Assembly: GCF_002556545.1 (NCBI RefSeq)
Contig: NZ_CP022685.1
Coordinates: forward strand, 4,876,001-4,940,000
Reading direction: 5' to 3'
Length of the DNA: 64,000 nucleotides
Origin: Streptomyces formicae
GTDB lineage: Bacteria > Actinomycetota > Actinomycetes > Streptomycetales > Streptomycetaceae
Both the position numbers and the translations under genes were made by a program. Shown in pieces: positions 1 through 7,324 of the stretch (the stretch's first letter is position 1; every line of letters begins with the position of its first letter). Under the pieces are notes generated by a model. That model was not told the DNA's origin. It made no database searches and saw only the letters and a list, made by a program, of their open reading frames with translations.

Positions 1-1
1 G

Positions 2-223
2 CAGACGGACTACGACCCGCCGACCAACCGGACGACCGGGCCCACCCAGCCCACCCAGGGCCCGACCGAGCCCACCCAGGACCCGACGACGCCGACCGGC
101 CAGCCGACGACGGCGGACCCGACCGAGGACCCGACCACGGACCCGACCGAGGACCCCCCGGAGACGACGGACCCCACGGACGACGGTGAGGACCCGGGCG
201 CCGGGGGCGGCGACGGGGCCTGA
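2..223 (+). CDS. C-terminal tail of a Pro/Thr/Asp-rich protein (partial)
   Basis: The window opens inside a reading frame of 73 codons ending in TGA at 221-223. The visible part is almost only Pro, Thr, Asp, Glu and Gly, with short degenerate repeats such as PTEDPTTD, and ends in an acidic Gly-rich tail. Such low-complexity tails are typical of the extracytoplasmic end of actinobacterial penicillin-binding proteins or PknB-type kinases, but no catalytic domain lies inside the window, so the family cannot be decided. A strong terminator hairpin follows 18 bases after the stop. Confidence 0.6.
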   Translation, partial: QTDYDPPTNRTTGPTQPTQGPTEPTQDPTTPTGQPTTADPTEDPTTDPTEDPPETTDPTDDGEDPGAGGGDGA

Positions 224-241
224 TCCCCTCCTACGGACACG

Positions 242-270
242 AAAGGGCCGGCCCGATGGGCCGGCCCTTT
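242..270. terminator. Bidirectional intrinsic terminator
   Basis: A perfect 13-bp inverted repeat (AAAGGGCCGGCCC and its complement) encloses a 3-nt loop. It sits between the end of the Pro/Thr-rich gene on + and the end of the PPOX gene on -, so it can serve both convergent transcripts. The A/T ends of the stem give a short U tract in either direction. Confidence 0.85.
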
Positions 271-285
271 CGCATGGCGCGCGGG

Positions 286-708
286 TCAGAGAATGTACTG
301 GAGCGAGCGGTCGTGGCCCGCCTGGAGCGTGTGGACCGTGGCGAACTGCGGCTCTATGCGCAGGTACACCGGGTCGAAGAGCTCGCCGTCCGCGAAGTGC
401 GGGGCGGGGCCGAAGAGTTCGAGCTCGGCGTTGGTCGGCTCGACGGCCTCGCAGACGCCCACCAGCTGGACGGTCCACTGGCCTTCGCGGGCGCTCGCCA
501 CGTTGAGGTTGTCGGCGCCGTACGCGACGACGCTGCCGACGCACGCGTGGTGGTAGCCGTATCCCTTGTGCATGCGCAGCAGGATCTTGCCGTCGACGAC
601 GATGTGGCGCGCCGCGGCGAGGAAGGGCAGCGCGCGCATGCTGGTCGCCACCCGGCCGTAGTCGCTGCGGCGGAGCAGTTCGAAGGCGAGCTGTTCGTCG
701 GTGGGCAT
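286..708 (-). CDS. Pyridoxamine 5'-phosphate oxidase family (split-barrel flavin) protein
   Basis: About 140 residues with the split beta-barrel pattern of PPOX/NimA-like flavin proteins: an N-terminal helix ahead of GRVATSM, a strand with HIVVDGKILLRMHKG, then GSVVAYGADNL and a WTVQLVG strand. Members bind FMN, F420 or heme and usually reduce small substrates; the substrate here is unknown. I chose the ATG at 708; an in-frame GTG pair at 717 and 714 is a possible alternative and neither has a strong Shine-Dalgarno. The gene lies downstream of, and in the same direction as, a DosR-type response regulator. About 60 bp upstream of its start is a GGGAC-N4-GTCCC palindrome that looks like a DosR box, so redox or hypoxia control by the neighbour is a reasonable inference. 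Confidence 0.8.
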   Translation of the reverse strand: MPTDEQLAFELLRRSDYGRVATSMRALPFLAAARHIVVDGKILLRMHKGYGYHHACVGSVVAYGADNLNVASAREGQWTVQLVGVCEAVEPTNAELELFGPAPHFADGELFDPVYLRIEPQFATVHTLQAGHDRSLQYIL

Positions 709-767
709 GAGCACCACTCTGGTTCATGGACAGGGTGTCGGAAAAGGGGATCCCGCCCCGAGAAGGC

Positions 768-783
768 GGGGACGTAAGTCCCT
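768..783. promoter_or_regulatory. DosR/DevR-box-like palindrome
   Basis: GGGACGTAAGTCCC (769-782), flanked by G and T, is a perfect GGGAC-N4-GTCCC inverted repeat. The mycobacterial DosR consensus core is GGGACTWWAGTCCC, so this site differs only at the first spacer base. It lies 60-75 bp upstream of the PPOX gene start (minus strand), a position suited to activation, and the next gene upstream encodes a DosR-type regulator. Binding is inferred. Confidence 0.5.
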
Positions 784-797
784 CTTATGTTCCGCGG

Positions 798-832
798 TCC
801 TTGCACGTGCGTCCCGCATTCCTTGCACGTGC
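798..832. repeat. Direct repeat with embedded GCACGTGC palindromes
   Basis: TCCTTGCACGTGC occurs at 798-810 and again, identical, at 820-832. The 22-bp spacing is about two helical turns. Each copy contains the palindrome GCACGTGC. The pair lies between the response regulator stop and the PPOX gene, upstream of the DosR-box-like site, and looks like a two-site operator. No regulator can be named from sequence. Confidence 0.45.
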
Positions 833-899
833 CGACGGAATCCGCTTGCCCTCCCGGGCGGTCGATCCGCTCGGGCCCTGCCCTTTTCGCCCCCTGGCG

Positions 900-1577
900 T
901 CAGTGCTTCTCCGCCTGCATGCGCGCCACGTAGGCGGCCGCCTGCGAGCGGCGCTCCATGCCCAGCTTGGACAGCAGGCTGGAGACGTAGTTCTTGATCG
1001 TCTTCTCGGCCAGGTGGAGGCGCTCGCCGATCACGCGGTTGGTCAGGCCCTCGCCGATCAGGTCGAGGATCTTCCGCTCCTGGTCGGTGAGGTTGGCGAG
1101 ACGGTCGTCGCCCTTGGGGTTGTTGCCGTCCCGCAGCCGCTCCAGGACCCGGGCGGTGGCCACCGGGTCGAGCAGGGACTTGCCCGCGGCCACGTCCCGT
1201 ACGGCCGTGAGGAGCTCATTGCCCCTGATGGCCTTGAGGACATAGCCGGAGGCACCGGCCATGATCGCGTCGAAGAGCGCCTCGTCGTCGGCGAACGAGG
1301 TGAGCATCAGGCACTTGATGTCCTCGTTCTGCGAGCGGATCTCGCGACACACCTCGACGCCGCTGCCGTCCGGCAGACGCACGTCGAGCACGGCCACGTC
1401 GGGCCGCGTCGCGGGGATCCTGACCAGGGCGTCCGCTGCGGTTCCCGCCTCGCCGACCACCTCGATGTCGGACTCCACGGAGAGCAGCTCATGGACTCCA
1501 CGCCGGACCACTTCATGGTCGTCGAGGAGAAATACCGTAATTTTTCCGTCTTCGCGCACGGAGCCAGTCTCACACAC
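900..1577 (-). CDS. NarL/LuxR-family response regulator of the DosR/DevR type
   Basis: 225 residues. The receiver domain (about 12-128) has the acidic pair D19/D20, phospho-acceptor Asp65 (VAVLDVRLPDG), Thr93 and Lys115. The C-terminal LuxR HTH (about 160-220) carries LAEKTIKNYVSSLLSKLGM, very close to the recognition helix of mycobacterial DosR (EKTVKNYVS). No histidine kinase is adjacent, so it is an orphan here. GTG at 1577 is used; a second GTG six codons in is possible. It is divergent from bkdA across a 365-bp region. The PPOX gene downstream has a DosR-box-like site. DNA-binding specificity similar to DosR is inferred from the recognition helix. Confidence 0.9.
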   Translation of the reverse strand: MCETGSVREDGKITVFLLDDHEVVRRGVHELLSVESDIEVVGEAGTAADALVRIPATRPDVAVLDVRLPDGSGVEVCREIRSQNEDIKCLMLTSFADDEALFDAIMAGASGYVLKAIRGNELLTAVRDVAAGKSLLDPVATARVLERLRDGNNPKGDDRLANLTDQERKILDLIGEGLTNRVIGERLHLAEKTIKNYVSSLLSKLGMERRSQAAAYVARMQAEKH

Positions 1578-1708
1578 GATCTCTTTCTACGCCCGGGCGG
1601 AACCCTTCCCGTGCGCGGGGTGGCCGGGATAACGTGCCGGTGTTCCGGCCCCCTGCCAGGCTGTGATCAGTGCTGTGACCAGGAAGTGTTCCCGCCTTTC
1701 TCGATTTA

Positions 1709-1746
1709 CTCGGAAATCCAAGCAATCAGGTACTTGGAAATCCAAG
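1709..1746. promoter_or_regulatory. Twin palindromic operator upstream of bkdA
   Basis: Two copies of a 14-bp element, CTCGGAAATCCAAG (1709-1722) and CTTGGAAATCCAAG (1733-1746), lie with 24-bp spacing. The second is a perfect CTTGGA-AA-TCCAAG palindrome and the first has one mismatch. GGAAATCCAAGCAA is shared exactly. The pair is in the 365-bp region between the divergent response regulator and bkdA. Lrp/AsnC-type BkdR is known to control bkd genes in S. coelicolor, but its gene is not in this window and which protein binds here is unknown. The rest of this region (1578-1942) holds no other gene. Confidence 0.6.
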
Positions 1747-1942
1747 CAAATTCGCAGGTCAGATGGGGTTTCACAGAATTGGGAAGCACTGGGTAACGTG
1801 CATTGAGCAGGGCGCTCGCCGGGGCACCTGTCACGCCTGTTCCCGGCCGAGTCGCACCCACCCCGTGCGCGGGCACGGAAACCAGGCGAGCCGCACTGGC
1901 CTACCCGGTAACCCCGGGGGCCGGACCGACGGAGGAGCACAC

Positions 1943-3121
1943 GTGACCGTGGAGAGCACCGCCGCGCGCAAACCGCGCCGCAGCAGTACGGGCGGCGGTA
2001 AGCGCGCCAGCGCCAAGAAGGCCGCGCCGCAGAAGAGCACGGAGCCCGAGCTCGTACAGCTGCTGACCCCTGAGGGCAAGAGGGTCGAGAACGCCGAGTA
2101 CGACGGGTACGTCGCCTCGATCACCCCCGAGGAACTGCGCGGGCTCTACCGCGACATGGTCCTCACCCGCCGCTTCGACGCCGAGGCCACCGCTCTGCAG
2201 CGCCAGGGCGAGCTGGGCCTGTGGGCATCGCTGCTCGGCCAGGAGGCCGCCCAGATCGGTTCGGGGCGCGCCACCCGCGACGACGACTACGTGTTCCCCA
2301 CGTACCGCGAGCACGGCGTCGCCTGGTGCCGCGGCGTCGACCCGACGAACCTGCTCGGCATGTTCCGCGGCGTGAACAACGGCGGCTGGGACCCGAACAG
2401 CAACAACTTCCACCTGTACACGATCGTCATCGGCTCGCAGACGCTGCACGCCACCGGTTACGCGATGGGCGTGACCAAGGACGGCGCGGACTCGGCCGTG
2501 ATCGCGTACTTCGGAGACGGCGCTTCCAGCCAGGGCGACGTCGCCGAATCGTTCACCTTCTCCGCGGTCTACAACGCGCCCGTCGTGTTCTTCTGCCAGA
2601 ACAACCAGTGGGCGATCTCCGAGCCGACCGAGCGCCAGACCCGGGTGCCGCTGTTCCAGCGCGCGCAGGGCTACGGCTTCCCCGGCGTGCGGGTCGACGG
2701 CAACGACGTACTCGCCGTGCTCGCCGTGACCCGGTGGGCCCTGGAGCGGGCGCGCGCGGGCGAGGGCCCGGCGCTGATCGAGGCGTTCACGTACCGCATG
2801 GGCGCGCACACCACGTCCGACGACCCGACCAAGTACCGCAGGGACGAGGAGCGGGAGGCGTGGGAGGCCAAGGACCCGATCCTGCGCCTGCGCGCCTACC
2901 TGGAGTCCGAGGGCCACGCGGACGAGTCCTTCTTCGCGGAACTCGAGGACGAGAGCGAGGCGTTGGGCAAGAGGGTGCGAGAGGTGGTGCGGGCGATGCC
3001 GGATCCGGATCTGATGGCGATCTTCGAGAACGTGTACGCGGACGGGCACGCGCTCGTGGACGAGGAGCGCGCGCAGTTCGCCGCCTACCAGGCGTCGTTC
3101 GCGGACGGGGAGGTCAAGTAA
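1943..3121 (+). CDS. bkdA: Branched-chain 2-oxoacid dehydrogenase E1 alpha subunit
   Basis: 392 residues from GTG 1943, which has GGAGGAG six bases upstream; the open frame extends further back but lacks a ribosome site. The protein is the thiamine-diphosphate-dependent alpha subunit that decarboxylates branched-chain 2-oxoacids (from Val, Leu, Ile), supplying starter acyl-CoAs for fatty acids and polyketides. The ThDP motif is visible at about 191-221 (GDGASSQGDV... to CQNN), and the active-site loop RMGAHTTSDDPTKY follows later. The first ~35 residues are rich in Lys, Arg, Ser and Ala and precede the conserved domain, an unusual basic extension. It is first of three tightly packed genes: bkdB starts 2 bases after the stop. 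Confidence 0.93.
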   Translation: MTVESTAARKPRRSSTGGGKRASAKKAAPQKSTEPELVQLLTPEGKRVENAEYDGYVASITPEELRGLYRDMVLTRRFDAEATALQRQGELGLWASLLGQEAAQIGSGRATRDDDYVFPTYREHGVAWCRGVDPTNLLGMFRGVNNGGWDPNSNNFHLYTIVIGSQTLHATGYAMGVTKDGADSAVIAYFGDGASSQGDVAESFTFSAVYNAPVVFFCQNNQWAISEPTERQTRVPLFQRAQGYGFPGVRVDGNDVLAVLAVTRWALERARAGEGPALIEAFTYRMGAHTTSDDPTKYRRDEEREAWEAKDPILRLRAYLESEGHADESFFAELEDESEALGKRVREVVRAMPDPDLMAIFENVYADGHALVDEERAQFAAYQASFADGEVK

Positions 3122-3123
3122 CC

Positions 3124-4104
3124 ATGGCTGTCCAGAAACTTCCCCTCGCCAAGGCGATCAACGAATCGCTGCGCACGGCGCTGGAGACCGACCCCAAGGT
3201 CCTGATCATGGGTGAGGACGTCGGCAAGCTCGGCGGCGTCTTCCGCGTGACGGACGGGCTGCAGAAGGACTTCGGCGAGGACCGGGTCATCGACACCCCG
3301 CTCGCCGAGTCGGGCATCGTGGGCACGGCGATCGGGCTCGCGCTGCGCGGCTACCGGCCCGTGGTGGAGATCCAGTTCGACGGCTTCGTCTTCCCCGCGT
3401 ACGACCAGATCGTCACGCAGCTCGCGAAGATGCACGCCCGCGCGCTCGGCAAGATCAAGATGCCGGTCGTCATCCGCATTCCGTACGGCGGCGGCATCGG
3501 CGCGGTCGAGCACCACAGCGAGTCGCCCGAGACGCTGTTCGCGCACGTGGCGGGGTTGAAGGTGGTCTCGCCCTCCAACTCGGCCGACGCGTACTGGATG
3601 ATGCAGCAGGCCATCCAGAGCGACGACCCGGTGATCTTCTTCGAGCCGAAGCGGCGTTACTGGGACAAGGGCGAGGTCGACAAGGAGGCCATCCCCGGTC
3701 CCCTGCACAAGGCCCGGGTGGCGCGCGCAGGTTCGGACCTGACGCTCGCGGCGTACGGCCCGATGGTGAAGGTCTGCCTGGAGGCGGCCACCGCCGCCGA
3801 GGAGGAGGGCAAGTCCCTCGAAGTCGTCGACCTGCGCTCGATGTCCCCGATCGACTTCGACGCGGTGCAGTCCTCGGTGGAGAAGACCGGACGCCTGGTC
3901 GTCGTGCACGAGGCGCCCGTCTTCCTGGGCACGGGCGCGGAGATCGCGGCCCGGATCACCGAGCGGTGCTTCTACCACCTGGAGGCTCCGGTGCTGCGGG
4001 TCGGCGGGTATCACGCGCCGTATCCGCCGGCGCGCCTGGAGGAGGAGTACCTGCCGGGCCTTGACCGGGTGCTCGACGCCGTCGACCGCTCGCTTGCGTA
4101 CTGA
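3124..4104 (+). CDS. bkdB: Branched-chain 2-oxoacid dehydrogenase E1 beta subunit
   Basis: 326 residues from ATG 3124; GGGGAGGT in the end of bkdA is the ribosome site. Transketolase-like pyrimidine-binding domain (about 5-180; MGEDVGKLGGVFRVT, PLAESGIVGTAIGLAL) followed by the C-terminal transketolase domain (about 195-320; VVHEAPVFLGTGAEIAA). It forms the alpha2beta2 E1 heterotetramer with the preceding gene product and passes the acyl group to lipoyl-E2. The gap to bkdA is 2 bases and the bkdC ribosome site overlaps its own stop codon, so translation of the three genes is probably coupled. Confidence 0.94.
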   Translation: MAVQKLPLAKAINESLRTALETDPKVLIMGEDVGKLGGVFRVTDGLQKDFGEDRVIDTPLAESGIVGTAIGLALRGYRPVVEIQFDGFVFPAYDQIVTQLAKMHARALGKIKMPVVIRIPYGGGIGAVEHHSESPETLFAHVAGLKVVSPSNSADAYWMMQQAIQSDDPVIFFEPKRRYWDKGEVDKEAIPGPLHKARVARAGSDLTLAAYGPMVKVCLEAATAAEEEGKSLEVVDLRSMSPIDFDAVQSSVEKTGRLVVVHEAPVFLGTGAEIAARITERCFYHLEAPVLRVGGYHAPYPPARLEEEYLPGLDRVLDAVDRSLAY

Positions 4105-4114
4105 GGAGAGGGTC

Positions 4115-5536
4115 GTGACGACGATGACTGACACAGCTGCGGCCGAGTTCAAGATGCCCGACGTGGGCGAGGGGCTCACCGAGGCGGAGATCCTCAAGTG
4201 GTACGTGGCCGTGGGTGACACGGTCACCGACGGGCAGGTGGTGTGCGAGGTCGAGACGGCCAAGGCGGCCGTCGAACTGCCCATTCCGTTCAACGGGGTG
4301 GTGGCTGAACTCCGGTTCCCCGAGGGGACGACGGTCGATGTCGGCCAGGTGATCATCACGGTCGACGTGGGTGGGAGTGCGCCTGCGCCTGCGGCGCAGG
4401 CTGAGCAGAGTGCCGCTGCCCCTGCGGAGGAGGCTGCTCCTGCTGGGCGGCAGCCTGTCCTCGTGGGCTATGGGGTTGCCGAGTCCTCGACTAAGCGGCG
4501 GGCCCGGAAGGTTGACTCTGCTGAGGCTGCCGTCGCGCCTGCGGAGACGGGGGTTGTGCCCCCCCGTCCCGCCGTGCGGGACAATGGCCCACAACAGGGC
4601 GACGCCCAGCAGACGCAGGGTGTCAACGGCCACGGCTCGCGGCCGCTCGCCAAGCCGCCCGTGCGCAAGCTCGCCAAGGACCTCGGCGTCGATCTCGCCA
4701 CCGTCACGCCCTCGGGGCCCGACGGGATCATCACGCGTGACGACGTGCACGCGGCGGTCGCCCCGGTTCGGGAGCCGGAGGTGGCCGACGCACCCGTGGC
4801 CGCTGCCGCCCCGGCGCAGCCGGTGGGCGCGGACGCCCGTGAGACGCGGATTCCCGTCAAGGGGGTGCGCAAGGCGACCGCTCAGGCGATGGTCACCTCG
4901 GCGTTCACCGCCCCGCACGTCACGGAGTTCGTGACGGTCGACGTGACGCGGACGATGAAGCTGGTCGAGGAGCTCAAGCAGGACCGGGCGTTCGAGGGGC
5001 TGCGGGTCAATCCGCTGCTGCTCGTCTCCAAGGCCCTGCTCGTCGCGATCAAGCGGAACCCCGAGGTCAACGCCGCCTGGGACGAGGCGAATCAGGAGAT
5101 CGTCCAGAAGCACTACGTGAACCTGGGCATCGCCGCGGCCACCCCGCGCGGTCTGATCGTGCCGAAGATCAAGGACGCGCAGGCCAAGACCCTGCCCGAA
5201 CTGGCCGAGGCGCTCGGTGAGTTGGTCACCACCGCCCGCGCGGGCAAGACCTCGCCCGCCGCCATGCAGGGCGGCACGGTGACGATCACGAACGTCGGCG
5301 TCTTCGGCGTCGACACGGGCACGCCGATCCTGAACCCGGGCGAGTCCGCGATCCTCGCGGTCGGTGCGATCAAGCTCCAGCCGTGGGTCCACAAGGGCAA
5401 GGTCAAGCCCCGTCAGGTGACGACGCTCGCGCTCTCCTTCGACCACCGTCTGGTGGACGGGGAGCTGGGCTCCAAGGTGCTTGCCGACGTGGCGGCGATC
5501 CTTGAGCGGCCCAAGCGGTTGCTCACCTGGGCGTAG
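4115..5536 (+). CDS. bkdC: Dihydrolipoyl acyltransferase E2 of the branched-chain 2-oxoacid dehydrogenase complex
   Basis: 473 residues. GTG 4115 is chosen because AGGAG at 4104-4108 is 6 bases upstream; ATG 4124 is the alternative. Domains in order: one lipoyl domain (about 12-85) with lipoyl-Lys50 in ETAKA; an Ala/Pro/Glu-rich linker; a peripheral-subunit-binding domain around RKLAKDLGVDLATV; and the CAT-like acyltransferase core ending in SFDHRLVDG with catalytic His444. The linker includes GVVPPRPAVRDNGPQQ, encoded by a 43-bp near-palindromic element that also occurs in another gene of this window, so the linker appears to have absorbed a mobile repeat. No E3 gene is nearby; it is presumably shared with other complexes. 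Confidence 0.94.
   Translation: MTTMTDTAAAEFKMPDVGEGLTEAEILKWYVAVGDTVTDGQVVCEVETAKAAVELPIPFNGVVAELRFPEGTTVDVGQVIITVDVGGSAPAPAAQAEQSAAAPAEEAAPAGRQPVLVGYGVAESSTKRRARKVDSAEAAVAPAETGVVPPRPAVRDNGPQQGDAQQTQGVNGHGSRPLAKPPVRKLAKDLGVDLATVTPSGPDGIITRDDVHAAVAPVREPEVADAPVAAAAPAQPVGADARETRIPVKGVRKATAQAMVTSAFTAPHVTEFVTVDVTRTMKLVEELKQDRAFEGLRVNPLLLVSKALLVAIKRNPEVNAAWDEANQEIVQKHYVNLGIAAATPRGLIVPKIKDAQAKTLPELAEALGELVTTARAGKTSPAAMQGGTVTITNVGVFGVDTGTPILNPGESAILAVGAIKLQPWVHKGKVKPRQVTTLALSFDHRLVDGELGSKVLADVAAILERPKRLLTWA
4553..4595. repeat. 43-bp near-palindromic element inside bkdC
   Basis: The element begins GTTGTGCCCCCCC and ends GGCCCACAAC around a GTCCCGCCGTGCGGGAC core, giving an imperfect hairpin. Two close copies, in inverted orientation to each other, lie in the linker of the vWA gene (46281-46323 and 46428-46470). 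I recognise it as a common Streptomyces interspersed repeat. Here it is translated in frame within a flexible linker. Confidence 0.75.
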
Positions 5537-5582
5537 GAATGGGTGCGGCCCGCAGGCGTGAGTGCTTCGCCTGCGGGCCGTG

Positions 5583-5621
5583 GGGGTTGCTCGCGCAGTT
5601 CCCCGCGCCCCTTGCGGGGCT
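5583..5621. repeat. Interspersed GC-rich repeat (TCGCGCAGTTCCCCGCGCC type)
   Basis: Copy of the abundant Streptomyces intergenic element, read as GGTTGCTCGCGCAGTTCCC then CGCGCCCCTTGCGGGGC. It fills the gap between bkdC and the convergent carboxypeptidase and touches the stop codon of the latter. Other copies in this window lie near 16005, 31280-31350, 52755-52870, 56100, 58010, 58100 and 58200. The CGCG...GGGGC part can form a hairpin and may act as a terminator. Confidence 0.75.
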
Positions 5622-6514
5622 TACGCCACCTTGAAGCCGTAGTCCATCAGCTTCTTCGCGTCCTTGGTGCGGTTGGCCGCGGAGGACGACGTGAGAACCG
5701 TGCCGATGACGGTCTTGCCGCTGCGCGTCGCCGCGAAGACCAGGCAGTACTTCGCCTCGGGGCCGGAGCCCGTCTTCACGCCGATGGCGCCGCGGTAGGA
5801 ACCGAGCAGACCGTTCGTGTTCGACCACGACATGTAGCGGTAGCCGCCGCTCTTCGTCGTGACCTTCTGCTTCGTCGACTTCGTCTTCACGACCGAGCGG
5901 AACGTGGAGTTCTTCATCGAGTTGCTCGCGAGCTTCGTCAGGTCGCGCGGCGTCGAGTAGTTGCTGCCGTTCCCGATGCCGTCGAACGAGTCGAAGTGGG
6001 TGTTCTTCAGGTTCAGGTTCTTGGCCGTCGTGTTCATCTGTCCGATGAAGTTCTTCACCCGCTTGGCGCGGGTGGAGCCCTTGCCGAACTTGTCGGCCAG
6101 CGCGTACGCGGCGTCGCAGCCGGACGGCAGCATCAGACCGTAGAGGAGCTGGCGGACGGTGACCTTGTCACCGACGATGAGCCGCGCCGACGAGGCGTTG
6201 TTCCTGACGATGTAGTCGCTGTAGGCCTTCTGGACCGTGACCTTGGAGTTCAGGTTCAGGTTCCGCTGGCCGAGCACCACGCGCGCCGTCATTATCTTCG
6301 TCGTGGAGCCGGTGGAACGGCGGGTGTCGGCGGCCTTGGTGAACAGCGTCTTTCCGTTGCCGTTGTTCATCACGAACCCGCCCTTGGCGGTGATCGACGG
6401 CTTCGGCGGTGCGGCCGCGTGGGCCGGGGTCGTGAGGGCGCCGCCGGCCAGTATCGCGCTCGCAGTCATCGCTACGACCGATACGCGGCGTACATCCTTA
6501 ATGCCGGTTTTCAA
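5621..6514 (-). CDS. D-alanyl-D-alanine carboxypeptidase (low-molecular-weight PBP)
   Basis: 297 residues. Signal peptide with basic n-region, hydrophobic core about 11-27 and likely cleavage after TPAHA (33). The S11-family motifs are present: STTK at Ser70-Lys73 (nucleophile), SGC at 131-133 in place of the usual SxN, and KTG at 247-249. It trims the terminal D-Ala from peptidoglycan stem peptides outside the membrane. The start is an unusual TTG at 6514, supported by GGAG eight bases upstream and by the position of the signal peptide; no ATG fits. Length is short for the family because the C-terminal beta domain and amphipathic helix are missing, as is usual for this Streptomyces group. 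Confidence 0.9.
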   Translation of the reverse strand: MKTGIKDVRRVSVVAMTASAILAGGALTTPAHAAAPPKPSITAKGGFVMNNGNGKTLFTKAADTRRSTGSTTKIMTARVVLGQRNLNLNSKVTVQKAYSDYIVRNNASSARLIVGDKVTVRQLLYGLMLPSGCDAAYALADKFGKGSTRAKRVKNFIGQMNTTAKNLNLKNTHFDSFDGIGNGSNYSTPRDLTKLASNSMKNSTFRSVVKTKSTKQKVTTKSGGYRYMSWSNTNGLLGSYRGAIGVKTGSGPEAKYCLVFAATRSGKTVIGTVLTSSSAANRTKDAKKLMDYGFKVA

Positions 6515-6661
6515 GTTACCTACTCCAAATGCCCCTGGTTGGCGGCCACATGAAGGTGCCGCTCACACATAAGACGAGTGAGGGGGGTGAATGGATGTGC
6601 TGGATTGCCCGCCATGTGGACGAGAGTTTCGGCGTATACGTGTTGTATCTATGCTGTGCGC

Positions 6662-7324
6662 ATGCCAGCCACCACCCTCGCCGCCGCCAAGCGGCCGCCC
6701 GCCGCCGAACGCGTCTACGCGCACGTCAAGCAAGCCGTCCTCGACCGTCGCTACGAGGGCGGCACGCTGCTCACCGAGGGCGAGCTCGCCGAGGCCGTGG
6801 GGGTGTCGCGCACCCCGGTGCGCGAGGCGCTGCTCAAGCTGGAGGTGGAGGGGCTGCTGCGGCTCTACCCCAAGAAGGGCGCCCTGGTCCTGCCGGTCTC
6901 CGCGCAGGAGATCGCCGACGTCGTCGAGACGCGGCTGCTCGTCGAGACGCACTCCGTGCGCAAGGCGGTGCCCGCGCCCGCCGCCCTGCTCGACCGGCTC
7001 GGTGAGCTCCTCGACAAGCAGCGGGTGCAGGCGGAGGCGGGGGACTTCGCCGCGGCCGCCGTCACCGACCGGTGCTTCCACGCCGAGATCGTGCGCAGCG
7101 GCGGCAACGAGATCCTCTCGCGCCTCTACGACCAGCTGCGCGACCGGCAGTTGCGGATGGGCGTCGCCGTGATGCACTCGCACCCCGACCGGATCGCCAA
7201 GACGCTCACCGAGCACGAGGAGATCCTCGCCGCGCTCACCGCGGGCGACACCGAGGCCGCGGTGGCCGTGGTCACGCGGCACGTCGGCTGGTTCCAGAAC
7301 CTCGCGAGGGGCGAGGTCCGATGA
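6662..7324 (+). CDS. GntR-family (FadR/VanR subgroup) transcriptional regulator
   Basis: 220 residues. N-terminal winged HTH (about 12-75) with TEGELAEAVGVSRTPVREAL and LLRLYPKKGALV, followed by a helical FCD ligand-binding domain (about 85-215) that retains His/Asp/Arg metal or acid-binding positions (FHAEIV, TEHEEILAAL, HV). I start at ATG 6662; no Shine-Dalgarno precedes it, and a TATCTA-like -10 at 6646-6651 ends about ten bases before the ATG, so a leaderless transcript is likely. It overlaps the following MFS gene by four bases (ATGA), so the two form an operon and the regulator probably controls uptake or export of a small organic acid. Confidence 0.88.
   Translation: MPATTLAAAKRPPAAERVYAHVKQAVLDRRYEGGTLLTEGELAEAVGVSRTPVREALLKLEVEGLLRLYPKKGALVLPVSAQEIADVVETRLLVETHSVRKAVPAPAALLDRLGELLDKQRVQAEAGDFAAAAVTDRCFHAEIVRSGGNEILSRLYDQLRDRQLRMGVAVMHSHPDRIAKTLTEHEEILAALTAGDTEAAVAVVTRHVGWFQNLARGEVR

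Noticed and set aside
1943..5536. bkd genes as part of a biosynthetic gene cluster
   Set aside because: No polyketide, peptide or tailoring genes surround them; the operon sits in a core region and serves general metabolism.
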